From Stomorhina lunata (taxonomy: Eukaryota > Arthropoda > Insecta > Diptera > Rhiniidae), in assembly GCA_933228675.1 (NCBI GenBank), contig OW121740.1:7816442-7880441 (forward strand): a DNA stretch of 64,000 nt. The letters are read 5' to 3'. The notes under the pieces are model-generated. The model worked only from the letters and a program-made list of their open reading frames with translations. It was not told the DNA's origin and ran no database searches. Each line of letters starts with the position of its first letter. Position 1 is the stretch's first letter. Shown in pieces: positions 36,001-45,200 of the stretch. The translations under genes and the position numbers were made by a program.

Positions 36001-39000
36001 GAGAGTTTTTTTTGTTTTTTAGTTATGTTGCTAAAGACCAATAACGAACAAGACAGACATAACTAAACTGAACTGAAACTGAAAAGAGAGTAATCCTCTA
36101 AAGAAAGGAAACTCTCTTGGCGCGTTTCTTCTTCTTTTTTGATTAATTCAATTTCATCACCTCATGTGTATATAAAATGTTAAAAAAAAACATTCACCAT
36201 TAACATATTTGGCAAATTTTTAAATATGTTTTTTAAAATGTTTTATCGTTTTAATTTTGATATCTCAAAATTTTACATTCATCATCACCACCAAACCACA
36301 ACCGCTCAAAAAATATTATAAATTAATATCAGCAACACCCAACTAGAAATTTTACCACCCTCTCTTATATGTATTTTCCCCAAAACCTCCCCCAGCAACA
36401 TATTTGTTTGATGTGTTTTATAGATTAATAAGATTTAAATGAAAAAAAAAAACATTTTTTACTTAAAATTTTTATATAAAAAAAGTAAGCGGATTTTAGC
36501 AACATCTGCTTGGTTTAGCAACATGATCAATGTTGCTAAACATGAAATGTTGCCTTAAGTCTGTTTATCTTTTTGAGAAAGTTTTTTGAATTACAGCACA
36601 AATTACTTTTGTAATTGTCTTTTTTTTTAACGAAAGTTTATTTTAAAGAAATCTATCATCTATCAATTTTGTAATAGTTTATTTAGAAATTTTTAAAATT
36701 ATGATACATCTTTCTTTGATAGCTTCAATTGGCTGATTAGTTTAAACTTTAAACTTTTTTTAACTTTAAGAAATAGATTCAATTTTAAAGTTTGTTATGT
36801 GTTAAAGTAATTTGTGCTACATACAACATGTGCCTACAAGTTTTGACTTTAAATCCAAATATATAATACTAATAACAATTTGATCTAAAAAGACTCCGTC
36901 TTACAAAGAATTCAAATGTTCAATTAAGGTCGAGATTTGTATACAAAATAATTTAATATCACAGTGAATTTTATATACAGGGTTACCAATTTTGCGGTTT
37001 CAAAAGGGAACGTAAATAAAACACATATGGGCATTTCCAGGATCGCGAACGGGACATTCGTACGCACTCAACTTGAAAAAAAAATATGAAAACTCAATTT
37101 TTTTTTAACTTTTTATAAATATTTAATAGCATTTTAGTAGAACAATTTTTGAGAACAAAAAAAAAATTATAAAATATGAACGTTCTCCAAATATTTTCGA
37201 TAAACTTACGATCGCGAACGGGACAAAAAATGTAAGTCATTTTTTTCGGTGTGTGGTTTTCTTTAGAAGTCTGCGAATTTTGTCAGTTTATTAAATGGAG
37301 ATTATTTTTTAACTAAAGCAGAGATATAAAGCTTTTACTTAGCATTTTTTTTTTTTAATTATCCTTATTATTATTATTTTTTAATATTTTTTTTTTTTAA
37401 ATCGCGAACGGGACAATGATTCCAAAGAATGTAGTATAAAGAATCTTTGAATTATACCGTTATTCGGAGTTTGCTTGATCTCTACTGTGGTGTTTTTAAA
37501 TATTAATTGTTGGTATATTTAGTCTATAAGAAAAGTGCAATCGACATGATATGTAACACTCAGAAATAACTCAAGGAAAAATGTCAATAAAAAACGCTAA
37601 AACCAAAAAAAAGCAAAGATGCGCTTTGCTGACCACTTTTCTTAAATTACAAATGATAATATGTATTTAATTAGGTATATTCTTAAAATCCAATGCATTA
37701 ACTAACTAAATTTTCTCAGAAGTCTTTTTTCTTCAGCTTTTATATTTTGGTAGCGGTTGACCTTTTCCAGGAAATGCCCATATACAAATTTGTTTTGATA
37801 TTTCTTTTTATACCCTTCACCACCATAAGTGAAAAGGGTATTATAAGATTGTGCTGATGTATGTAACGCATAGAAATATTTGTCTTAGACCCACCTTTAA
37901 GTATACCAATTGGCTTAGAATCACTTTCTAAGTCGATTTAGCGATGTCAATCCGTCCGTCTGACTGGACGGCTGACTGGCTGGACCCCCATGTAGATCTT
38001 GTAATCAAAGTACAGGTCGCAGTTCTAAAGATAATTTGATGAAATTTGGCATAAATAATTGTTTTGATAGTGTGAACATGGCTATTGAATTTCGTCAAAA
38101 TCGGTCTATTATTTATGGTACCTTCCATAGGTCCCACTTTCCGGAATTGATATATTGGCCACAAATATCAATATTTTGTATGAAATTTAAAACAAATACT
38201 GCTTATATAAACTAAATTCACTGTACCAATCATTGAAATCGGTCCACATTTGACCATAGCTCCCATACAAACTTATGTGTCAAAACGCACTAAATGAGAC
38301 GAAAATCACTAAAACCCTCATAAATCTAAAGATAATGAGAGTTTTAAGTTTATTTTTTTGCAAACATAATTTTTGTAACAACTGTAATCAATTTGCCAAA
38401 TTTCGAAATAATCGGTCCACATTTGATCCTAGCTCTCATATAAGTCCAAATGACGGAAACAGCTTAAATGTATAAGTTTTGAGAAAATGTTTGTATGATG
38501 GAAAAATTTAGCAAATATTTGTCTTTATACAGGAAAAATAACACCTTTGACCTTAGTGGGTATCCTATGGTCGGGCTTGACCGACTATAGCACTTTCTTA
38601 CTTGTTTATTATAAAGTTTGAACGTTGACATTGTGTGTGAAATACGACATCATTTAAATGACCACCACGCAAAATGTTGCAAGCATTGATTCTTTTTAGG
38701 TAATTTTCCAACACTTTTTGACACACATTGGGCGTTATTTCAGTCATAACTTGACAAATGTTGGTTTTTTAAGTGCTCAAGAGTTAAAGGTTTATCTCTC
38801 GCGTAGCCCCACAAAAAAGTCTAATGGTATCAAATCGCATGATCTTGGTGGCCAGTTGCCACAATGAGAAATTACGCTGCCAGGAAGAAAATGTCTCTTG
38901 CAATAAAGCCATATTCGCTCAAGTTGTGTCGTGTCGTATGTGGCACCGTCTTGTTGAAATCACATATTCTCCAAGTCGTATTCTTCAATAATGTGCCGTA

Positions 39001-39940
39001 AAACAGTCCTAATTCCTAAGAACGACGAGGAATCGACACAATTGAGTCTTCGGCAACACTTTCACTTACAGCAGCGATATTTTCAGCGGAACAAGCAAAA
39101 CGATTATGCACGGTCCTTACAATATTTGTAACCACTCCAGTCTCTAAAAATTTCTTCACAATTTCGCCAATTGCTTGCGTAGTTAGAGGACTACTTTACT
39201 TACTTACTTAAATGGCCTATAATTACAACCTGTTTAAGTCAAAGGCCGAGCATATTTTAGAATTCCATGCACCTCTAGCTTGTGCGCATATTCTCCAATT
39301 TCGTATATCAAGTTTTGAAAGATTTCCTTCTACTTGGTCTTTCCATCGAAGTTTTGGACGCCTTCTTTTACGAGTTCAATCAGGATCATTTTCGAACACT
39401 TTTCTTGCCGGAGTATTTTCATCCATTCGCACGACATTGGACGATTATGTAAATAATAATCTTCTCTTAAAGCACGATATGTGGCTGTTGCAGAATCACC
39501 TTTTTTTTGGTATGTTTTGATCATTTTTATGCGCTACACTCAAGCGATCCATTTTCGTCAATGTCAGACTTTCAACTGAAAAGAAAACAATTGGTTTAAC
39601 AACTTAGTTTGACAGATGTCGAATTCCAGTCCTATACTTTTGAAACCACGAAATGGATAACCCGATATAATGCCATGGAAACGGAGTTGAGTAAAACATT
39701 ACAATAAATAAGTTTAAGTTGCCTCAAATAATTAAGAACAAAAGTTTTGAATAATCTTTTGTCTAAATTAAGACAATTTCTTAGCATAAATTTTCTTAAA
39801 ATTCACTGTGATTCAAATTTTTTAATATTTATGTCTAAATTAAAAAAAAAAAAATTAAGGTTTTATACTAATTTTTTTATCTTTTAAACTTCTAACAGTC
39901 ACAACTAAGGCGAAACGATAACATACCAAAGGCCAGCTGA
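23553..39940 (+). CDS. Alh: Alhambra (AF10/AF17 family), 3' part, eight exons
   Basis: Eight exons with GT..AG borders join in one open frame: 23553-24054, 24123-24519, 27474-30063, 30136-30325, 30869-31021, 34223-34607, 34949-35798 and 39899-39940. They encode about 1,702 residues up to a TGA. The product is the fly AF10 homologue, a nuclear chromatin cofactor. In the family, N-terminal PHD fingers bind histone H3 and the octapeptide/leucine zipper binds DOT1L. The diagnostic block is EQLLERQW, FLMEQ (30136-30325), continuing as LHQLQSENVRLEEHVSSL and ARRDHLLAVNARLAIP (30869-31021), very close to the AF10 zipper. Between exons are Ser/Asn/Gln/Thr-rich disordered stretches and an AT-hook-like RKRGRKAK (29661-29684). 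The PHD-finger exons are not in the window, so the 5' end lies upstream. Introns hold repeats and elements. Phases agree at every junction, but splicing is inferred from sequence only. The in-frame extension to 40861 is listed separately. Confidence 0.88.
24123..24519 (+). CDS. Alh: Alh exon
   Basis: A 68-bp intron precedes it (acceptor TAACTGTAG). The donor is AAG|GTCAGT. It has 397 nt and encodes a Gln/Ser-rich segment ending in IQEQESAPMRRSRS, which joins across the next intron to make an RSRSRS run (the codon AG|A is split). The phase agrees on both sides. Confidence 0.85.
24990..26010. repeat. AT-rich array, ~17-19-bp unit (array 5), in Alh intron
   Basis: Degenerate tandem copies of AAAAAGTACACTTTTTAGT and shorter variants (AAAAGTTTACTTTTTAGTG). 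The middle (25560-25800) is the most regular. Its unit differs from the other arrays in length and in the GTACAC core. It fills about one third of the 2.95-kb intron 24520-27473. Confidence 0.8.
26011..27473. other. Alh intron, no further feature
   Basis: Plain AT-rich intron sequence. No additional exon is seen: candidate frames are short and the flanking exon phases already match. The acceptor is AAAAAAAATAG, with an A-rich rather than pyrimidine-rich tract, which is weak. Confidence 0.5.
27474..30063 (+). CDS. Alh: Alh large low-complexity exon
   Basis: 2,590 nt encoding 863 residues plus a split codon. It is dominated by runs of Asn, Gln, Ser and Thr with islands of Pro and Ala; almost no hydrophobic residues occur for the first 650. 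Towards the end, composition becomes more normal: a KFSYEPQPGG segment, SPPSSPGSEAGSQRKRGRKAK (AT-hook-like), an alanine run and TMEIQDHSVYNADPPTPQY. The donor is TTG|GTAAAC. The codon repeats are mixed (CAA/CAG, AAT/AAC, TCA/TCT/AGT), so the runs are old protein-level features and not fresh trinucleotide expansions. Long minus-strand frames opposite it are shadows. Confidence 0.87.
30136..30325 (+). CDS. Alh: Alh exon with octapeptide motif
   Basis: Follows a 72-bp intron (acceptor TGCTTCTAG); the donor is ACA|GTAAGT. It carries SLEQLLERQW and QFLMEQAQHFD, the octapeptide half of the AF10/AF17 OM-LZ domain known in mammals to contact DOT1L (fly Grappa). This block alone identifies the family. 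Confidence 0.92.
30330..30815. repeat. AT-rich array, ~31-bp unit (array 6), in Alh intron
   Basis: About 14 degenerate copies built from AAATTTTTGAAAAA, TTTCCTATAAAAATAGT. The unit is the reverse complement type of array 1 (TTTCAAAAATTTCCTATTTTTATAGG). It occupies nearly the whole 543-bp intron 30326-30868, which separates the octapeptide from the leucine zipper. Confidence 0.85.
30869..31021 (+). CDS. Alh: Alh exon with leucine zipper
   Basis: The acceptor is TTCTTTTAG and the donor CAAG|GTAAGT. It encodes the heptad-repeat helix (LLSCLHQLQSENVRLEEHV then LIARRDHLLAVNARLAIPL), the zipper half of OM-LZ. The heptad leucines and QLQ.EN.RLEE core match AF10/AF17. An intron between octapeptide and zipper is the notable arrangement. 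Confidence 0.92.
31022..32194. other. Alh intron, no further feature
   Basis: Very AT-rich intron sequence with a TATATA run near 32085. No exon or element identified. Confidence 0.5.
32195..33512. mobile_element. TIR element carrying AT-rich 31-bp array (array 7), in Alh intron
   Basis: Its ends are inverted: ATTACACTAGTCAA at 32195-32208 and, in reverse complement of 33499-33512, ATTACACTGGTCAA (13 of 14). Between about 32255 and 33370 lies a tandem array of a 31-bp unit (GAAATTTTTCAAAAATTTC, TTATTTTTATAG) of the same kind as array 1. No transposase frame is seen. A target duplication was not identified, so the exact boundary is uncertain. Confidence 0.6.
34223..34607 (+). CDS. Alh: Alh exon
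   Basis: The acceptor is TTATTACAG and the donor ATGAG|GTAAGT; it has 385 nt. It encodes a Thr/Ser/Ala-rich segment with a glycine run (VGGGGGN) and IENGLDFRQNNGNSLNNNQN. The start and end phases fit the neighbours. Confidence 0.85.
34949..35798 (+). CDS. Alh: Alh exon, His/Gln-rich, tandem acceptor
   Basis: The acceptor is TTTAGTAG: either AG (34947-34948 or 34950-34951) keeps the frame and changes one serine. It has 850 nt. It encodes a His/Gln-rich domain (HQHQQQLHHMHHQHQQQQ), then Gly/Ser-rich sequence ending NYPGPYKPHLQ. The donor CAG|GTAGTT is a weak but acceptable site. If not spliced, the frame continues only 10 codons to a TAA at 35829-35831, with AATAAA following near 35952, so a shorter isoform ending here is possible. 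Confidence 0.85.
35832..37024. other. Alh last intron, first part
   Basis: AT-rich sequence with no exon seen. AATAAA near 35952 could serve a short isoform. Otherwise nothing supportable. Confidence 0.45.
37025..37783. mobile_element. TIR element, copy B, with three GATCGCGAACGGGACA motifs
   Basis: The ends ATATGGGCATTTCC (37025-37038) and 37770-37783 are perfect 14-bp inverted repeats. The word ATCGCGAACGGGACA occurs at 37042-37056, 37211-37225 and 37401-37415, all in one orientation and spaced about 169 and 190 bp apart. Reading copy A in reverse complement, both elements align at the end through ATATGGGCA..TCC, CGAACG and TCGTACGCA, so they are one family. The internal word differs between them but is constant within each. 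No transposase frame. Confidence 0.72.
37800..38605. repeat. Dispersed fly repeat with hairpin ends
   Basis: Starts at a hairpin (TACCCTTCAC ... GTGAAAAGGGTA) and includes the AAGTCGATTTAGCGATGTC and GTCCGTCTGACTGG words that are common in fly dispersed repeats. Internally, ATCGGTCCACATTTGA.C.TAGCTC is present twice (about 38240 and 38412). It ends near a GGTCGGGCTTGACCGACTAT hairpin followed by CTTACTTG, which could be a Helitron-like terminus. A further fragment occurs at 55440-55520. The family name is uncertain. Confidence 0.6.
38615..39565 (-). pseudogene. Decayed mariner-like transposase, interrupted by RTE fragment
   Basis: On the minus strand, the N-terminal part (39437-39560) reads MDRLSVAH and then, after a frame change, SATATYRALREDYYLHNRP. 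After the inserted LINE fragment it continues AIGEIVKKFLETGVVTNIVR, then SAENIAAVSESVAED, SIPRRS and a stop. Further down, blocks reading FQQD-like, LSTLEHLK-like and the final R-rich, HLNDVVFH-like end appear in shifting frames. The order matches a well-known insect mariner-like transposase, with the catalytic middle mostly deleted. Several stops and frameshifts make it dead. It lies in the last Alh intron. Confidence 0.72.
39193..39436 (-). mobile_element. RTE-like LINE 3' fragment nested in mariner
   Basis: On the minus strand the fragment reads RMDENTPARKVFENDP, then RRPKLRWKDQVE, NLSKLDIRNWRICAQARGAW, with one frame change. That is the typical C-terminus of RTE-type ORF2 (GRP.LRW.D.V..DL...G...W...A..R..W). 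It ends in (TAAG)n at 39196-39212, like the short tandem tails of RTE elements. It splits the mariner between the LHNRP and AIGEIV codons, so it inserted after the mariner. It is strongly 5'-truncated. The flanks share only a short GTCC..AA duplication. Confidence 0.72.
39566..39898. other. End of Alh last intron
   Basis: Non-coding. It finishes with a good pyrimidine-rich acceptor (TTTTAAACTTCTAACAG) at 39898. Confidence 0.6.
39899..39940 (+). CDS. Alh: Alh last exon up to TGA
   Basis: Following the strong acceptor, the frame set by the preceding exon (phase 0) gives SQLRRNDNIPKAS and then TGA (39938-39940). The other two frames close earlier, so this is the only reading compatible with the acceptor. 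The exon DNA clearly continues, since the next AATAAA is at 40910. Confidence 0.65.
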   Translation, partial: SQLRRNDNIPKAS

Positions 39941-40861
39941 AATTTATATTCACTTGAGGGAGAGTCAACGACGACTTCCAGTTCAACCAAGAAATCTAAA
40001 AATCTCAAACAAAATAATCAGCAGCAGCCTAAAGACATAAACAATAAAAACTTAAATAAAAAAAACTTGAAATCTAATAGAGCCCTAAACAAATCGCTCG
40101 ACTTAAAACCACATGAAATCATAGCCTTATCTTCAGACGATGATGAAGATGAGCCAAACAAGCGAGAAGATAAAACCTCCTTGAGTGGTGATAGTGGTAA
40201 AAAAGATGAAAATCCTACAGCAACAACAAAACAGATTAATAACAACAACAATACAACTTTAATTATACATGACAGTGAAGAAAGCGATACCTTGTCACAG
40301 TCCTCCTCTGAGCATTCGGAAAACTATGAGGCCGAAGATGAAAATGAATCCGAAATGAAGGCCAAACAACAGCAGCAATTAATGGCCACAACCTCGGCTG
40401 AAACTCAGCAACAGTTACAACAAGTCCAAAGATTTTTAAAAAGTTTTGATTCACAACAAATGGAAATCGAAAAAACTCAAACACTCAATGAATTGAGAAA
40501 TTTTCGTCAGGCCCCCAAAACGGGTAAATTCAATATATCAACAAAATTTTTACGTAAACCCCGAAATAAAATTAAATCACAGCAACAACAGCAGCAGCAT
40601 CATCATGTCAACACGTCCATCAGCTCAAACTCCTCCTCCACCTCAGCAATGACAGAAATCAATAACGATTTTAAAAATTTAAATAACAAAAACAACAACA
40701 ACAGCAGTAGTAGTGGTAGTACGAATAGTAATAGCAACAATATAAATAATAATAACAATAACAATATTTCAATAAATAATAACAATTTAATTAATAGCAT
40801 CAATGACGAGTCTATAGCTAAATTAAAAGATTTTTCTATAGATTCTTTATTGAATCATTAA
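39941..40861 (+). CDS. Alh: In-frame extension after the Alh TGA, 306 codons
   Basis: Directly after the TGA the same frame stays open for 306 codons to TAA at 40859-40861. Composition and codon use resemble the Alh exons (Asn/Gln/Ser runs). It adds acidic patches after hydrophobic clusters: IIALSSDDDEDE (codon at about 40118) and LIIHDSEESD (about 40259), both of the SUMO-interaction-motif form. A less repetitive segment QQVQRFLKSFDSQQMEIEKT follows, then a basic TKFLRKPRNKIK. The C-terminus is LKDFSIDSLLNH, of the eh1 form (F.I..LL) that binds Groucho. AATAAA lies about 50 bp after the stop. It may be reached by TGA readthrough, or by in-frame acceptors at TTGAG|GGA (39958) or GAGAG|TCA (39964). 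A separate gene cannot be excluded. Confidence 0.6.
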   Translation, partial: NLYSLEGESTTTSSSTKKSKNLKQNNQQQPKDINNKNLNKKNLKSNRALNKSLDLKPHEIIALSSDDDEDEPNKREDKTSLSGDSGKKDENPTATTKQINNNNNTTLIIHDSEESDTLSQSSSEHSENYEAEDENESEMKAKQQQQLMATTSAETQQQLQQVQRFLKSFDSQQMEIEKTQTLNELRNFRQAPKTGKFNISTKFLRKPRNKIKSQQQQQQHHHVNTSISSNSSSTSAMTEINNDFKNLNNKNNNNSSSSGSTNSNSNNINNNNNNNISINNNNLINSINDESIAKLKDFSIDSLLNH

Positions 40862-40909
40862 AAGAAATTAAAGTACATAATGCAAAATTCAACAAATTTA
40901 ACACAAATT

Positions 40910-40915
40910 AATAAA
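40910..40915 (+). promoter_or_regulatory. Poly(A) signal AATAAA of the Alh terminal exon
   Basis: A canonical AATAAA 49 bp after the TAA that closes the long extension. No other canonical signal lies between the TGA at 39938 and this one. That placement suggests the transcript's 3' end was shaped around the extended frame. Confidence 0.6.
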
Positions 40916-41379
40916 ATATAGAATAGCTGTAGTAAAAGTTAATATAAATTATAATGATAAAAGTTTAAATACATATAAATTTAATAATTTATTATATAAA
41001 TTTTTAACTTTTATGTTATTCATTAAAATTATTTATATTCCTGAAAAATATAAAAAATAACTTTTGTTAGTTTTTCTGGCTCGAGTTTTTAAATAGTTTC
41101 TAAATATTCTTAAGAAAATTTTTAAAATAATCATTAATAGTTGTGTTCCCCAATGACAAGGAAATTAACCAAAACATTTTGATGTTAGCCAAACTTACCA
41201 ACTTGCTAATGGTTTGGGTCTTTGCTAAGATCTGAGAGCAATTTCATATTCTCTGTCTTACGGAAACTACACAGTGTAAGTTTGGGCAAAAAATTGCGGT
41301 CAGCACAAAAGAATGGATTAATAAATGAGACTTAAATGATATGAGAATAAAAACTAAAGAAAAAATTTCTTTTTTTTCT
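40916..41379. other. Intergenic, nothing recognised
   Basis: AT-rich sequence after the Alh poly(A) signal; no gene or element supported. Confidence 0.5.
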
Positions 41380-42885
41380 TTTGGATAAAAAAATTTTCTA
41401 TAGAAAAATTTTTGATAAAAGAAATTTTCTATAAAAAATTTTTGAATTAAAAACATTTTGATAAAAAAAAATTTCTATAGAAAAATTTTATATAAAAAAA
41501 TTGTCTATAGAAAAATTTTGAATTAAAAAATTTTGTATAGAAAATTTTTGATAATAAAAATGTTTCTATTGATAAACAAAATTTTCTATAGAACAATTTT
41601 TGATAAAATAATTTTCTATAGAAAAATTTTGAATTAAAAAATTTTCGATAAAAAAATTTCCTTTATAAAAATTTTTGATAAAAAATTTTTCTTTGCAAAA
41701 ATTTTCTATAGAGAAATTTAAATAAAAATATTTTGTATAGAAAAATTTTTGATAAAAAATTTTGTATAGAAAAATTTTTGTTAAAAAAATTTTTTATAGA
41801 ACAATTTTTTATAAAAAATTCTATAGAACAATTTTTGATAAAAAAATTCTATAGAACAATTTTTGATAAAAAAATGTTTCTATTGACAAAAAAATTTTCT
41901 ATAGAACAATTTTTAATAAAAAAAATTTTCTATAGAAAAATTTTGAATTCAAAAATTTTTGATAAAAAAATTTTCTTTATAAAAATTTAAAAAAAAAATT
42001 TTCTTTGGAAAAATTTTCTATATAAAATTTTCTTTGGAAAAATTTTCTATATAAAAATTTGAATAAAAAATGTTTGCATAGAAAAATTTTTGATAAAAAA
42101 AATTTGGTATAGATAAATTTTTGTTAAAAAAATTTTTTATAGAACAATTTTTTATAAAAATTTCTATAGAACAATTTTTTATAAAAATTTCTATAGAACA
42201 ATTTTTGATAAAAAAAAAAATTGATAAAAAAAATTTAAAAAAAGAAAAATTCTATAGAAAAATATTCTATTGAAAAGAAAAATTTTGAATAAAAAAATTT
42301 TCTATTGAAAAGAAAAATTATTGATAAATAAATTTTCTATAACAAAATTTTTGATAAACAAATTTTCTATAGAAAAATTTTAATAAACAAATTTTGATAA
42401 AAAAAATTTTGATAAAAAAAAATTTATATGGAAAAATTGTCTATAGAAAATTTTCGAATTGAATAAATTTTGGTTAAAAAAAAATTTCTATAGAAAAATT
42501 TTTAATAAAAAAAAATTTCTTTGAAAAACTTTTTAATAAAAAAAATTTCTATAGAAAATTTTGAATAAAAAAATTTTGTATAGAAAATTTTTTTTAAAAA
42601 AAATTTCTTTGAAAAACTTTTTAATAAAAAAATTTTTCTATAGAAAATTTTGAATAAAAAAATTTTGTATAGAAAAATTTTTTATCAAAATTTAAAAAAA
42701 AAAATTCTATCGAAAAATTTTTGATAAAAAATATTTCTATAGAACAATTTTTGATAAAAAAAAATTCTATAGAAAAATTTTGTATTAAAAGTTTTCTATA
42801 GAAAAATTTTGAATTAAAAAATTTTTTATAAAAAAATGTTCTATAGAACAATTTTTGATAAAAAAAAATTCTATAGATTAGAACT
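41380..42885. repeat. AT-rich tandem array, ~30-bp unit (array 8)
   Basis: Many degenerate copies of a unit built from TTTTTGATAAAAAAA, TTTTCTATAGAAAAA. It is close to array 3 read in reverse complement. Several sub-blocks repeat at a larger period (for example AATTTTCTTTGGAAAAATTT twice near 42000-42050). No bordering inverted repeats found. Plus- and minus-strand K/F/I-rich frames here are repeat products. Confidence 0.85.
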
Positions 42886-45200
42886 AACTTAGCAGTTCCT
42901 TTTGAAATGTCAACGGAGAGATCATCCAAGTATCTGAAATTGACCAAATAGAATGTTAAACTATGATCTTAATACAATCTTCGAATGAGGATGGTTTTAA
43001 AGCCCGGTGTAAACAATTTTGTAATTATGGGCATGAGAATTCAGTGTGATGTTCAGTAGACTAAACACATTTTTCACCGCTTATTATATCTTCTTACTGT
43101 TTATATGACGCATTTCCGATCGGAAATAGAATACAACTCTCATGTATTAGTCGGTGCTTCAAAGTTTGTTTTGGAGCTTCTTGTTCTAATGCACATCCAT
43201 TTTTGGTCGAATAGCATTACAGGGAAAATTCGTTCTTTAGCCGCAATTTCTGTAGGAACAAGAAAAAAAACAATATTTTTCAAGATAAGTAAAATGTTTT
43301 TTGTAATCCATTGCTTATGGGTAGGTTTTGTAATATGAGGGAATAATTCCTAAACTACTCTCCTTTGTCCAAAAATAATTAATAATTATGACATACAATT
43401 TTCAAAGTAATAACTAAAAGTAATTAAAAATTCAAGTCTGAAGAAAACAAAACTTAAAAAATCTGTATAAAAAAAACTTCGAATAAAAATTTAGTTTAAA
43501 AATATTTGTTTTAATAATACGATTTAGTACGTTTTAGGTACTAATCTTATGTTCCATTTTAATGTATATTTCTTTCTGTTTATTTAATATAAATCTTACA
43601 ACAAATATTAATTTAATACAAACGACAATTCCTAACTTCATTAACCAAACATCCCAAAAACCAACAACCACCTTAAACCCCTAACTCTCAATACTCCAAT
43701 TTTGTTTAAACATTAAAAAAAAAATCTTAAGAAATAAAATAAATTATAAAATAATTTACCACAAACAAAAATAGTGTTACATATTAATTATAATCTAAAA
43801 AAAAAAATAAATATGAATAAAAAGTTAAAGATTTGAATATTGAATTAGTTATTTTTTAAAATATTTTCAATTACCTAAAATTCTTTTAAGAGAATGAACT
43901 TTTATTTAGTTTAATATTGTATAAAATATTGAAATTTTAATATTGTAAATTTAAAACAATAAAACAAATCATCTTAATATTACAAAATTAATAAAACGTG
44001 GTTTTTCTTCGAAAATAAAATTAACGTGACTAAACTAATTATTCGCTGTCCTATGAATAAGTTTTGTCTGGAATAGTAAATCATAGTCAACCCAATTATA
44101 AACATTTCCGGTGAGTTTAATTCCCCGTGAGCTTATTTTTCACGATAAATTTATTCTATTATAAACCTACGGCGGAATATTTTTATATGAATTTTAATTG
44201 AAAACTTTAATTTTTTTCCATTTTCGAAGTTTGTTTATAATAAGGGAGAAGGGAAAAGTAAAAAAATTCCATATCTTTTATAACAGGGAACTTAACCAAA
44301 CAAAATATTATTTATTATACTATGAATAAGTTTAGCCTGGAATAGTAAATACCTATTTTAGTTATTCGTAGAAAAGAATCATTTTAGAAACACTGAAATC
44401 GGCAAGAGATCTCTTAATCGACGAAATGGTCGGATTTTTAATTTTTGTTCTGAAAAAATTAAAATCGACTTTAGGCCAATCTTTAAGTAGGGCAACCGAC
44501 AAAATATCAAATTTTTTAAACCAAAATCGCCAAAATATTCAATTATTTTTCAAAAAATTAAAATCAATTGTAGATTCTTATATTCATAATGGGCGTTTAA
44601 CAAACAAAATCTAAAGTTCAAAGCATTTTTAGAAGCTTTATCAAAAATTTTCTATAAATCTTTAGGAAGGCAAAATATCAAACATTTTAATTAATTTATG
44701 AAATCAAAAATCAGCTGTAATCCTAGAATTTGTCTCCAATCGATAAAACAAGCAAACTTTTCTTTTCTACATTCTATCTAATTTTGGCCAATGTTAACTT
44801 TTGCAAAGATAATTACGACCTTTATTTTTATATTTAGTAGTCAAATTTCCGAATATTCTATATTAATTATAAAATATTTACAAGAGTAAATCATCTCCGG
44901 CTGTACTCCAAAATAATAAGATCAATCTTAAAAATTGTTAACAATTTCAGACGTTATTCTTAATAATAATTATTCATTGATATAAGGGGGAAATTTTCTT
45001 GAAAATAATATTGATAACACAGCGGAGATGGCTCATATCTCTTTACCTGTGCTTTTTATTACACATTAATTAGATGTTAACACAACTGAATTGGTAATAA
45101 CAAGAAAAAAGGTAAAAAATTTAGACTCTTCAACAAACAACTGCAAAATAATTTAAATTTTAATATTAGTTGGAACAAAACCTCGTTAAAGGAAACAGCT
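42886..45200. other. Intergenic region upstream of the multicopper oxidase
   Basis: AT-rich; no exon, RNA gene or complete element seen. No obvious TATA box immediately upstream of the ATG at 45201. Confidence 0.45.

Noticed and set aside
40067..40861. Stand-alone 264-codon gene starting at 40067
   Set aside because: The first codon is TTG, not ATG, and the same frame is open back to the TGA at 39938, so it is better treated as part of the Alh terminal exon.
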